Below, one piece after another: positions 1 through 7,657 of a stretch of 64,000 nucleotides of DNA. Position 1 is the stretch's first letter. Every line of letters begins with the position of its first letter. A program made the translations under genes and the position numbers. The notes beneath the pieces are model-generated. The model was given only the letters and a program-made list of their open reading frames with translations, ran no database searches and was not told the DNA's origin. The stretch comes from Ramlibacter sp. (GTDB taxonomy: Bacteria; Pseudomonadota; Gammaproteobacteria; Burkholderiales; Burkholderiaceae_C). The stretch spans positions 682,001-746,000 of the forward strand of contig JAHBZM010000001.1 in NCBI GenBank assembly GCA_019635435.1. The letters are read 5' to 3'.

Positions 1-10
1 CCAGCCGGTT

Positions 11-40
11 GCCCGGCCTCCCGCGGAGGCCGGGCTTTTT
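11..40 (+). terminator. Rho-independent terminator of an upstream gene outside the window
   Basis: A perfect 11-bp stem (11-21 with 25-35) closes a 3-nt loop and is followed by five T residues (36-40). The T tract is on the plus strand, so it ends a plus-strand transcript entering from the left. The stem lies just past the end of the minus-strand regulator that follows and may also limit read-through from it. Confidence 0.85.
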
Positions 41-45
41 GCTTT

Positions 46-531
46 CTACGGGGTGGTTCGCGACAGCTGCCCCAGCGGCAGGCTGCTGCTGGCCTTGACC
101 TCGCCCAGCGAAAAGCTGGTGTGCAGGTCCTTCACATTGGGCAGGTTCAGCAGCACCGTGCGCGCGAACTGCGAGAACGAGTCCAGGTCGCGGCTCACGA
201 CCTGCAGCTCGAAGGTGCCCGCGCCGCTGATGTAGTGGCACGACACCACCTCGGGAATCTTCTGGATGGCCTCCTCCATCTCGCGGGTCAGCTCCGCCGT
301 GTTGCGGTTGGCGTCCAGCCGCACAAAGGCCAGCACGCCCAGGCCGATCCGGTGGCGGTCGATCTCGGCGCGGTAGCCCTTGATGAAGCCACTTTCTTCC
401 AGAGCCCGCACCCGCCGCCAGCACGGTGCCGCCGACAGGCCCACCCGCTGGGCCAGCTCGGCGTTGGTCAGGCGGGCGTCGGCCTGCAACTCGGTCAGGA
501 TGGCGATGTCAAACTTGTCTAGTGTTTCCAT
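46..531 (-). CDS. Lrp/AsnC family transcriptional regulator
   Basis: This 161-residue protein has the usual Lrp/AsnC length. An N-terminal winged helix-turn-helix (about residues 1-60, with LTNAELAQRVGLSAAPCWRR) is followed by an effector-binding RAM domain (about 65-150). I take the ATG at 531; an upstream in-frame TTG at 540 adds three residues but has no better ribosome site. The gene is divergent from the indolepyruvate ferredoxin oxidoreductase gene, with under 180 bp between them. That arrangement and the family's habit of sensing amino acids suggest it controls that gene and itself. The target and ligand are inferred, not shown. Confidence 0.9.
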   Translation of the reverse strand: METLDKFDIAILTELQADARLTNAELAQRVGLSAAPCWRRVRALEESGFIKGYRAEIDRHRIGLGVLAFVRLDANRNTAELTREMEEAIQKIPEVVSCHYISGAGTFELQVVSRDLDSFSQFARTVLLNLPNVKDLHTSFSLGEVKASSSLPLGQLSRTTP

Positions 532-709
532 AATTGGCAAAAATCAGCAAGATTCTTTCTCATATTAAGGTTATTTGGGCATAGAACGCAAAGACTTATC
601 TGAGCACTCGGCATACACTTTGCATTCAGTTAGAGGCGGCGCCCTACCCGGGGGCTGCCCATGCCATTGCCCACGAGGCAAACCCCCAGGCCACAGGAGA
701 CCCACGAAC
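532..709. promoter_or_regulatory. Divergent control region between the Lrp-type regulator and ior
   Basis: This 178-bp gap separates two divergent starts, so it must hold both promoters. The left half (about 535-600) is markedly AT-rich compared with the flanking genes, as expected for promoter and Lrp-type binding sites. I cannot pick out a convincing -35/-10 pair or operator. An AGGAGA ribosome site at 695-700 sets the ior start at 710. Confidence 0.5.
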
Positions 710-3700
710 ATGAATGCCCCGCTGCCCGAACACATCCGCAAAGCGCTGGAAACCGTCACCCTCGACGACAAATACGCCCTCGATTACGGGCGGGCCTTCA
801 TGAGCGGGGTGCAGGCCCTGGTCAAGCTGCCCATGCTGCAGCGCCTGCGCGACGCGCAGCAGGGCAAGAACACCGCAGGCTTCATCAGCGGCTACCGCGG
901 TTCGCCGCTGGGCGGCTATGACCAGGCGTTGTGGAAAGCCAGCAAATACCTCAAGGCGCAGAACATCGTGTTCCAGCCCGGGGTCAACGAGGAGCTGGCG
1001 GCCACGGCGCTATGGGGCACCCAGCAACTGGGCTTCTCGCCCGCGGGCACCAACAGGTTCGACGGCGTGTTCGGCATCTGGTACGGCAAGGGCCCGGGGG
1101 TGGACCGCTGCTCGGACGTGTTCAAGCACGCCAACATGGCGGGCACCACGGAATACGGCGGCGTGATTGCCGTGGCCGGAGACGACCATGTCTCCAAGAG
1201 CTCGACCGCCGCGCACCAGAGCGACCACATCTTCAAGGCCTGTGGCCTGCCGGTGTTTTTCCCGGCCACGGTGCAGGAAATTCTTGACCTCGGCATCCAC
1301 GCCTTTGCCATGAGCCGCTTCTCGGGCGTGTGGGCCGGCATGAAGACGATCCAGGAAATCGTGGAGTCCAGCGCCACCGCCATGATCGACCCCGAGCGCG
1401 TGGAGATCAAGATCCCCACCGACTTCCAGATGCCGCCGGGCGGCGTGCACATCCGCTGGCCCGACCACGCGCTGGAGCAGGAGGCCCGCCTGTTCGACTA
1501 CAAATGGTATGCCGCGCTGGCCTACATCCGCGCCAACCGCCTGAACTACAACGTGATCGAAGGCCCGAACGACCGGCTTGGCCTGATCGCCAGCGGCAAG
1601 GCCTACAACGACACCCGCCAGGCCCTGCTGGACCTGGGGCTGGACGACGACAGCTGCCGCCAGCTGGGCATCCGCCTGCACAAGGTCGGCGTGGTCTGGC
1701 CGCTGGAGGCCCAGGGCACGCGCGAATTCGCCACCGGCCTGCGCGAAATCCTGGTGATCGAGGAAAAGCGCCAGGTCATCGAGTACCAGGTCAAGGAAGA
1801 GCTGTACAACTGGCGCGCCGATGTGCGCCCCAACGTCCTGGGCAAGTTCAACGAGGTCGAGGGCGATTACTCAGGCGGCGAATGGTCCATGCCCAACCCC
1901 AACGAAAACAAGCTGCTGCGCGCCAACGCCGACCTGTCGCCCGCGCTGATCGCGCGTGCCATTGCCCAGCGCATCAAGAAGATGGGCGTGGATGGCGACA
2001 TGACGGCGCGCATCGACGCCCAGCTGGCCATCCTGGAGGCCAAGGAACGCGCCATGCAGGTGGTGGAGCTGAACGGGGTGAAAGGGGCCGACCGCCAGCC
2101 CTGGTTCTGCTCGGGCTGCCCGCACAACACCAGCACCAAGGTGCCTGAAGGCTCGCGCGCAATGGCCGGCATCGGCTGCCACTTCATGGCCACCTGGATG
2201 GACCGCAGCACCGTGGGCTTCACCCAGATGGGCGGCGAGGGCGTGCCCTGGGTGGGGCAGCAGCCGTTCACCACCGACCAGCACATCTTCGCCAACCTGG
2301 GCGACGGCACCTACTTCCACAGCGGCCTGCTGGCGGTGCGCCAGAGCATCGCGGCGGGCGTCAACATCACCTACAAGATCCTCTACAACGACGCCGTGGC
2401 CATGACGGGTGGCCAGCAGGTGGGCGAACGGCCTGAAGGGCATTCCGTGGTCCAGATTGCCCAGAGCATGCGCGCCGAGGGCACGGTCAGGATCACCATC
2501 GTGACCGACGAGCCCGAAAAGTACGAGGGCGTGACGGGGCTGCCCGCGGGCATTGCCATCGAGCACCGCGACCGGCTGGACGAGATCCAGCGTGAGTTCC
2601 GTGAAATCAAGGGCACGACCGTCATCATCTATGACCAGACCTGCGCCACCGAGAAGCGCCGCCGCCGCAAGCGCGGCAGCATGGTGGACCCGGCCAAGCG
2701 CGTGGTCATCAACGAGCTGGTCTGCGAAGGCTGCGGGGACTGCGGCGTGCAGTCCAACTGCCTCAGCGTGGAACCGCTGGAGACGGAGTTTGGCCGCAAG
2801 CGCACCATCAACCAGAGCACCTGCAACAAGGACATGAGCTGCCTCAACGGCTTCTGCCCGAGCTTTGTGACGGTGGAGGGTGGCCAGCTCAAGAAGAAGG
2901 CCAAGGGCCAGATGGCGTCGCCGTTTGCCATGGGCCAGCTGCCCGAGCCCAGCCTGCCCGCCATTCACGGCGCCTACGGCATCGTGGTCGCCGGCGTGGG
3001 CGGCACGGGCGTCATCACCATCGGCCAGCTGCTTGGCGTGGCGGGGCACATCGAAGGCAAGGGCATCGTCACGCAGGACGCCGGTGGCCTGGCCCAGAAG
3101 GGCGGCGCCACCTGGAGCCATGTGCTGATTGGCAACCATGCCGACGACATCCGCACCACGCGCGTGAGCATGGCGGGGGCCGACCTGATCATTGGCTGCG
3201 ATCCCATCGTCACGGCCGGCAAGGAAACCGTGATGCGCATGCGCGAGGGCCGCACCCATGTCGCGCTCAACTCGCACAGCACGCCCACGGCGGCCTTTGT
3301 GAAGGATGCCGGCTGGCAGAACCCGGCGCAGGCCTGCGTGGCCGATGTGGCGCGCGCCGTGGGGGCGCAGGGCGTCGCCGTGTTCGACGCCGATGCCGCC
3401 GCCACCCGCCTGATGGGCGACAGCATCTTCACGAACCCGATGATGCTGGGCTATGCCTGGCAGAAGGGCTGGATCCCCCTGGGCCACGAATCACTGATGC
3501 GCGCCATCGAGCTCAACGCCGTCGCGGTCGAGCAGAACAAGGTGGCGTTTGCCTGGGGCCGGCAGGCGGCCCATGACTGGGCGGCCGTGGAAAAGCAGAT
3601 GGCGCCGGCCCAGGTGATCGAATTCAAGAAGCGCGAAACCGTGGCGCATCTGGTGACGCGCCGGGTCGAGTTCCTGACTGATTACCAGAACGCGGACTAT

Positions 3701-4285
3701 GCAGCGACCTACCGCGCATTTGTCGACAAGGTGCAGCTGGCGGAGGCCCCGCTGGGCAAGACCACGCTGACCGAGGCGGTGGCGCGCTCCCTGTTCAAGC
3801 TCATGGCCTACAAGGACGAGTACGAAGTGGCGCGCCTGCACACCGACAAGGCCTTCCTGGAGCGCGTCAACGGCATGTTTGAAGGCGACTTCAAGCTCAA
3901 CTACCACCTGGCGCCCCCGATCATCGCGAAGAAGAATGCGAAGGGTGAGCTGCAGAAGCAGAAGTTTGGTCCGGCCATGCTGACCGCGTTCCGGGTACTG
4001 GCTGCGCTCAAGGGCTTGCGGGGCACCGCGTTCGACATCTTTGGCCGGACCGAGGAGCGCCGCACCGAAAGGGCGCTGATCAGTGACTACCGTGACAGCG
4101 TGGAGCAGGTTCTCGCGGGGCTGGACGCTGGAAATCATGGGCTGGCACTGGAGATTGCCCGCCTGCCCGAGCAGATCAAGGGGTTTGGCCACGTCAAGGA
4201 GCGCAACCTGGTGGCGGTGCGCCAGAAATGGGCGGGGCTCATGCAGCAGTGGGCTGACCCCGAACTGGCGCGGCAAGCAGCCTGA
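710..4285 (+). CDS. Indolepyruvate ferredoxin oxidoreductase, fused alpha/beta subunits
   Basis: The 1,191-residue protein is the fused form of IorA and IorB found in many proteobacteria. Family members oxidatively decarboxylate aryl-pyruvates from aromatic amino acids to aryl-acetyl-CoA, using thiamine diphosphate and iron-sulfur clusters. Visible parts in order are an N-terminal pyruvate-oxidoreductase-like domain, a TPP-binding region around residues 530-575 (GDGTYFHSG), a ferredoxin-like cysteine cluster from about C672 (CEGCGDC, then further cysteines to about 710), a gamma-type Rossmann motif GVGGTGVITIGQ near 760, and a C-terminal DUF6537-like part. The ATG at 710 follows AGGAGA at 9 nt; reading from 575 would add 45 residues unlike the family. 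The Lrp-type gene opposite is its probable regulator. Confidence 0.9.
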   Translation: MNAPLPEHIRKALETVTLDDKYALDYGRAFMSGVQALVKLPMLQRLRDAQQGKNTAGFISGYRGSPLGGYDQALWKASKYLKAQNIVFQPGVNEELAATALWGTQQLGFSPAGTNRFDGVFGIWYGKGPGVDRCSDVFKHANMAGTTEYGGVIAVAGDDHVSKSSTAAHQSDHIFKACGLPVFFPATVQEILDLGIHAFAMSRFSGVWAGMKTIQEIVESSATAMIDPERVEIKIPTDFQMPPGGVHIRWPDHALEQEARLFDYKWYAALAYIRANRLNYNVIEGPNDRLGLIASGKAYNDTRQALLDLGLDDDSCRQLGIRLHKVGVVWPLEAQGTREFATGLREILVIEEKRQVIEYQVKEELYNWRADVRPNVLGKFNEVEGDYSGGEWSMPNPNENKLLRANADLSPALIARAIAQRIKKMGVDGDMTARIDAQLAILEAKERAMQVVELNGVKGADRQPWFCSGCPHNTSTKVPEGSRAMAGIGCHFMATWMDRSTVGFTQMGGEGVPWVGQQPFTTDQHIFANLGDGTYFHSGLLAVRQSIAAGVNITYKILYNDAVAMTGGQQVGERPEGHSVVQIAQSMRAEGTVRITIVTDEPEKYEGVTGLPAGIAIEHRDRLDEIQREFREIKGTTVIIYDQTCATEKRRRRKRGSMVDPAKRVVINELVCEGCGDCGVQSNCLSVEPLETEFGRKRTINQSTCNKDMSCLNGFCPSFVTVEGGQLKKKAKGQMASPFAMGQLPEPSLPAIHGAYGIVVAGVGGTGVITIGQLLGVAGHIEGKGIVTQDAGGLAQKGGATWSHVLIGNHADDIRTTRVSMAGADLIIGCDPIVTAGKETVMRMREGRTHVALNSHSTPTAAFVKDAGWQNPAQACVADVARAVGAQGVAVFDADAAATRLMGDSIFTNPMMLGYAWQKGWIPLGHESLMRAIELNAVAVEQNKVAFAWGRQAAHDWAAVEKQMAPAQVIEFKKRETVAHLVTRRVEFLTDYQNADYAATYRAFVDKVQLAEAPLGKTTLTEAVARSLFKLMAYKDEYEVARLHTDKAFLERVNGMFEGDFKLNYHLAPPIIAKKNAKGELQKQKFGPAMLTAFRVLAALKGLRGTAFDIFGRTEERRTERALISDYRDSVEQVLAGLDAGNHGLALEIARLPEQIKGFGHVKERNLVAVRQKWAGLMQQWADPELARQAA

Positions 4286-4424
4286 AATCCCCCCTGACAA
4301 GGGCCTGGTTACATCTTTTTACTGCTGCCGGGCCGAATACAATCAGCGGCTCTCCCGTCCGTCCGCGCCTTGGTGCGCTGGCGTGTTTGCGGGCTTTTTG
4401 TGTTGATCACCCGTTGGAGTCGCC

Positions 4425-4754
4425 GTGTTCATTTCTTCCGCCTTTGCCCAGACAGCCCCCGCCGCCGGTGGCGGCGACATGATGTCGTCACTCACCAGCA
4501 TGTTGCCGCTGGTGCTGATGTTTGTGGTGCTTTACTTTGTGATGATCCGCCCCCAGATGAAGCGCCAGAAGGAACACCGCGCCATGATCGAAGCGCTGGC
4601 CAAGGGCGACGAGGTGGCCACGGCAGGGGGCATGCTGGGCAAGGTGACCCAGCTCAGCGAAGGCTATCTGAGCATTGAAGTGGCTTCCGGTGTGGTGGTC
4701 CAGCTGCAGCGCAGCGCCGTTGTCCAGGTGCTGCCCAAGGGCACGATCAAGTAA
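4425..4754 (+). CDS. yajC: Preprotein translocase accessory subunit YajC
   Basis: YajC is a small inner-membrane protein that associates with SecDF and the SecYEG translocon. The 109-residue product has one membrane segment (about residues 24-45, LPLVLMFVVLYFVMI) followed by the family hallmark RPQMKRQKEHRAMI and a small cytoplasmic domain. The start is GTG at 4425, preceded by GGAG at 4415-4418. A TACAAT hexamer at 4338-4343 could be a -10, but no good -35 accompanies it. The gene opens a yajC-secD-secF operon. The usual upstream neighbours queA and tgt are not in the window. Confidence 0.95.
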   Translation: MFISSAFAQTAPAAGGGDMMSSLTSMLPLVLMFVVLYFVMIRPQMKRQKEHRAMIEALAKGDEVATAGGMLGKVTQLSEGYLSIEVASGVVVQLQRSAVVQVLPKGTIK

Positions 4755-4798
4755 GACAAGACGCGCGGCCTGAACGCGCGCACACCAGGTTAAAACAG

Positions 4799-6679
4799 AT
4801 GAACCGTTATCCGGTCTGGAAGTACGCGATCATCGTGATCGCGATGCTGGTGGGGGCCATTTACACCCTGCCCAATTTCTTTGGCGAGGCGCCTGCCGTG
4901 CAAGTGTCCGCCGGCAAGTCGTTCATCAAGGTGGACAGCACGACCCAGACCCGGGTCGAGGAAGCCCTCAAGGCCGCAGGCATTGTTCCCGATGCGCTGA
5001 CGTATGACGGCAACTCGATCAAGGTGCGGTTCAACTCCACCGACGTCCAGCTCAAGGCCAAGGACGCGATCCAGAAAGCCCTGATCCCGGACCCCGCCGA
5101 TCCCGGCTATGTGGTGGCGCTGAACCTGCTGTCTAGGTCACCGGCCTGGCTGTCGGCTCTGCATGCCTCGCCGATGTACCTGGGGCTGGACCTGCGCGGC
5201 GGCGTTCATTTCATGCTCCAGGTCGACATGCAGGCTGCGCTGACCAAGAAGGCGGAAGCCTTTGCGGGCGACATCCGGTTCGGGTTGCGCGAGAAGAATG
5301 TGCGGCACGGCGGCATCGCGCGCAATGGGCAGGCCATCGAAATCCGGTTCCGGGACGCACAGACCCTGGAAGCCGCCAAGCGCCTGCTGGCCGACCAGTT
5401 CCCCGACCTCCAGTCCGTCGATGCGCCCGATGGCACCGAGTACAAGCTGACCTCCACCATCCGGCCCGAGGCGGCCCGGCGTGTCCAGGAGCAGGCCCTC
5501 AAGCAGAACATGGTGACCCTGCACAACCGGATCAATGAGCTGGGCGTGGCCGAGCCGGTGATCCAGCAGCAAGGCCTGGACCGCATCGTGGTGCAGTTGC
5601 CGGGCGTGCAGGACACCGCCAAGGCCAAGGACATCCTGGGGCGCACCGCCACCCTGGAAATGCGCCTGGTGGATGAAAGCTCCGAGGCCCGCGCGGCAGA
5701 ACAGGGCACGGCACCGGTGCCTTTCGGCTCCGAGCGTTACCTGGAGCGCGACGGCCGCGCCGTGATCGTCAAGAAGCAGGTCATCCTCAGCGGTGACAGC
5801 CTGACCGACGCGCAACCCGGCTTTGACTCGCAGAGCCAGCAGCCCAAGGTGGACCTGACGGTGGACGCCAAGGGCGGGCGCATCATGCGCGACACCAGCC
5901 GCGAGAACCTCAAGAAGCGCATGGCGATCCTGTTGTTCGAAAAAGGCAAGGGCGAGGTGCTGACAGCGCCCGTGATCCAGAGCGAACTTGGCAACCGCTT
6001 CCAGATTTCCGGCTCGATGAGCGTGAACGAAGCCAATGACCTGGCCCTGCTGTTGCGGGCGGGCTCGCTGGCGGCCCCGATGGAAATCATCGAGGAGCGC
6101 ACCATCGGCCCCAGCCTGGGGGCCGAGAACATCGCCAAGGGCTTTCACAGCGTGGCCTGGGGCTTTGCCGTGATCGTCGCCTTCATGGCGGTCTATTACA
6201 TGCTCTTCGGGCTGTTCTCGGGGGTGGCGCTGGCCGTCAACCTGCTGTTGCTGGTGGCCGTGCTGTCCATGCTGCAGGCCACCCTGACCTTGCCTGGCAT
6301 GGCGGCCATGGCGCTCGCCCTGGGCATGGCCATTGACTCCAACGTGCTGATCAATGAGCGGGTGCGCGAGGAACTGCGCAATGGCGCTTCGCCTCAGGCG
6401 GCCATCAATTCCGGCTACGACCGCGCCTGGGCGACCATTCTCGACTCCAACATCACCACCCTGATCGCCGGCCTGGCCCTGCTGGCGTTTGGCTCGGGGC
6501 CGGTGCGCGGCTTTGCGGTGGTTCACTGCATCGGCATCCTGACCTCGATGTTCTCGGCGGTCTTCTTTTCGCGCGGGCTGGTCAACTTCTGGTACGGGCG
6601 GCAAAAGAAGCTCAAGACCGTGTCCATCGGGACTGTCTGGCGGCCTTCGGCCAATGGCGCTATAACCAAGGCCGAGTGA
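4799..6679 (+). CDS. secD: Protein translocase subunit SecD
   Basis: SecD works with SecF to use the proton-motive force to drive late steps of protein export across the inner membrane. The 626-residue length is typical. An N-terminal membrane helix (about 8-27) precedes the D1 region LYLGLDLRGGVHF, a large periplasmic P1 domain, and a C-terminal RND-type bundle with the motif ALGMAIDSNVLINERVREEL, which in this family contains proton-relay acidic residues. It lies 44 bp after yajC and 13 bp before secF, consistent with one transcript. Confidence 0.97.
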   Translation: MNRYPVWKYAIIVIAMLVGAIYTLPNFFGEAPAVQVSAGKSFIKVDSTTQTRVEEALKAAGIVPDALTYDGNSIKVRFNSTDVQLKAKDAIQKALIPDPADPGYVVALNLLSRSPAWLSALHASPMYLGLDLRGGVHFMLQVDMQAALTKKAEAFAGDIRFGLREKNVRHGGIARNGQAIEIRFRDAQTLEAAKRLLADQFPDLQSVDAPDGTEYKLTSTIRPEAARRVQEQALKQNMVTLHNRINELGVAEPVIQQQGLDRIVVQLPGVQDTAKAKDILGRTATLEMRLVDESSEARAAEQGTAPVPFGSERYLERDGRAVIVKKQVILSGDSLTDAQPGFDSQSQQPKVDLTVDAKGGRIMRDTSRENLKKRMAILLFEKGKGEVLTAPVIQSELGNRFQISGSMSVNEANDLALLLRAGSLAAPMEIIEERTIGPSLGAENIAKGFHSVAWGFAVIVAFMAVYYMLFGLFSGVALAVNLLLLVAVLSMLQATLTLPGMAAMALALGMAIDSNVLINERVREELRNGASPQAAINSGYDRAWATILDSNITTLIAGLALLAFGSGPVRGFAVVHCIGILTSMFSAVFFSRGLVNFWYGRQKKLKTVSIGTVWRPSANGAITKAE

Positions 6680-6692
6680 GGGGAGAAAAACA

Positions 6693-7646
6693 ATGGAATT
6701 CTTCAAAATACGCCGCGACATTCCGTTCATGAAGAACGCGTTGATCTTCAACGTGATCTCCTTCGTGACCTTTGCCGCCGCGGTTTTCTTTCTGGTCACG
6801 CGCGGGCTGAACCTCTCCGTGGAGTTCACGGGCGGCACGGTCATGGAGGTCAACTACGCGCAGTCGGCCGAGATTGAAAAGGTGCGCGGCACGGTCGCCG
6901 GACTGGGGTACACCGATGTCCAGGTCCAGAACTTCGGGACGGCCCGTGACGTGATGATCCGGCTGCCGGCACAAAAAGGCGTGAGTTCCGCGCAACAGAG
7001 CGACAAAGTCATCGCCGCGCTCAAGGCCGCCGACCCCGGTGTCACGCTGCGCCGCACCGAATTCGTCGGCCCGCAGGTGGGCGATGAACTCGCCACCGAT
7101 GGCCTCAAGGCCCTGGGCATGGTGGTGGTCGGCATCATGATCTACCTGGCGTTCCGCTTCGAGTGGAAGTTCGCCGTGGCGGCCATCATCGCCAACCTGC
7201 ACGACGTGGTGATCATCCTGGGCTTTTTTGCATTCTTCCAGTGGGAGTTTTCGCTGGCCGTGCTGGCCGCGGTTCTGGCGGTGCTGGGATACTCGGTCAA
7301 CGAGTCTGTTGTCATTTTTGACCGGATTCGTGAAAACTTCCGCCGTTACCGGAAGATGGACACGGTCCAGGTGATTGACAACGCCATCACTTCCACCATC
7401 AGCCGTACCATCATCACCCACGGTTCCACCCAGATCATGGTGTTGTCAATGCTGCTGTTTGGCGGTCCCACGCTGTTCTATTTCGCCCTGGCGCTCACCA
7501 TTGGCATCTGCTTTGGCATCTATTCCTCGGTGTTCGTGGCCGCCGCCATCGCCATGTGGCTGGGCATCAAGCGCGAGGACATGGTCAAGGCGCCCGTCAG
7601 GAAAGAAGGCGACCCCAACGATCCGAATGCAGGTGCGACGGTCTGA
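6693..7646 (+). CDS. secF: Protein translocase subunit SecF
   Basis: SecF is the partner membrane subunit of SecD in proton-driven protein export. The 317-residue protein has an N-terminal helix, the conserved G-loop region LNLSVEFTGGTVMEV near residues 30-48, and a C-terminal five-helix RND-like bundle containing GYSVNESVVIFDRIRE, the counterpart of the SecD motif. A GGGGAG ribosome site precedes the ATG. The downstream DUF1631 gene starts 11 bp after the stop, so it may be cotranscribed. Confidence 0.97.
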   Translation: MEFFKIRRDIPFMKNALIFNVISFVTFAAAVFFLVTRGLNLSVEFTGGTVMEVNYAQSAEIEKVRGTVAGLGYTDVQVQNFGTARDVMIRLPAQKGVSSAQQSDKVIAALKAADPGVTLRRTEFVGPQVGDELATDGLKALGMVVVGIMIYLAFRFEWKFAVAAIIANLHDVVIILGFFAFFQWEFSLAVLAAVLAVLGYSVNESVVIFDRIRENFRRYRKMDTVQVIDNAITSTISRTIITHGSTQIMVLSMLLFGGPTLFYFALALTIGICFGIYSSVFVAAAIAMWLGIKREDMVKAPVRKEGDPNDPNAGATV

Positions 7647-7657
7647 AGGAAAAGTTC

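Noticed and set aside
575..709. A longer ior protein starting at 575
   Set aside because: The 45 extra residues are cysteine- and proline-rich and unlike the family, while AGGAGA stands just before the ATG at 710.
1361..1390. A GAGTCCAG string in the ior gene as a seventh copy of the 58-bp element
   Set aside because: The fixed 20-bp spacing to a GCT-N11-AGC head is absent on either strand, so the match is short and by chance.
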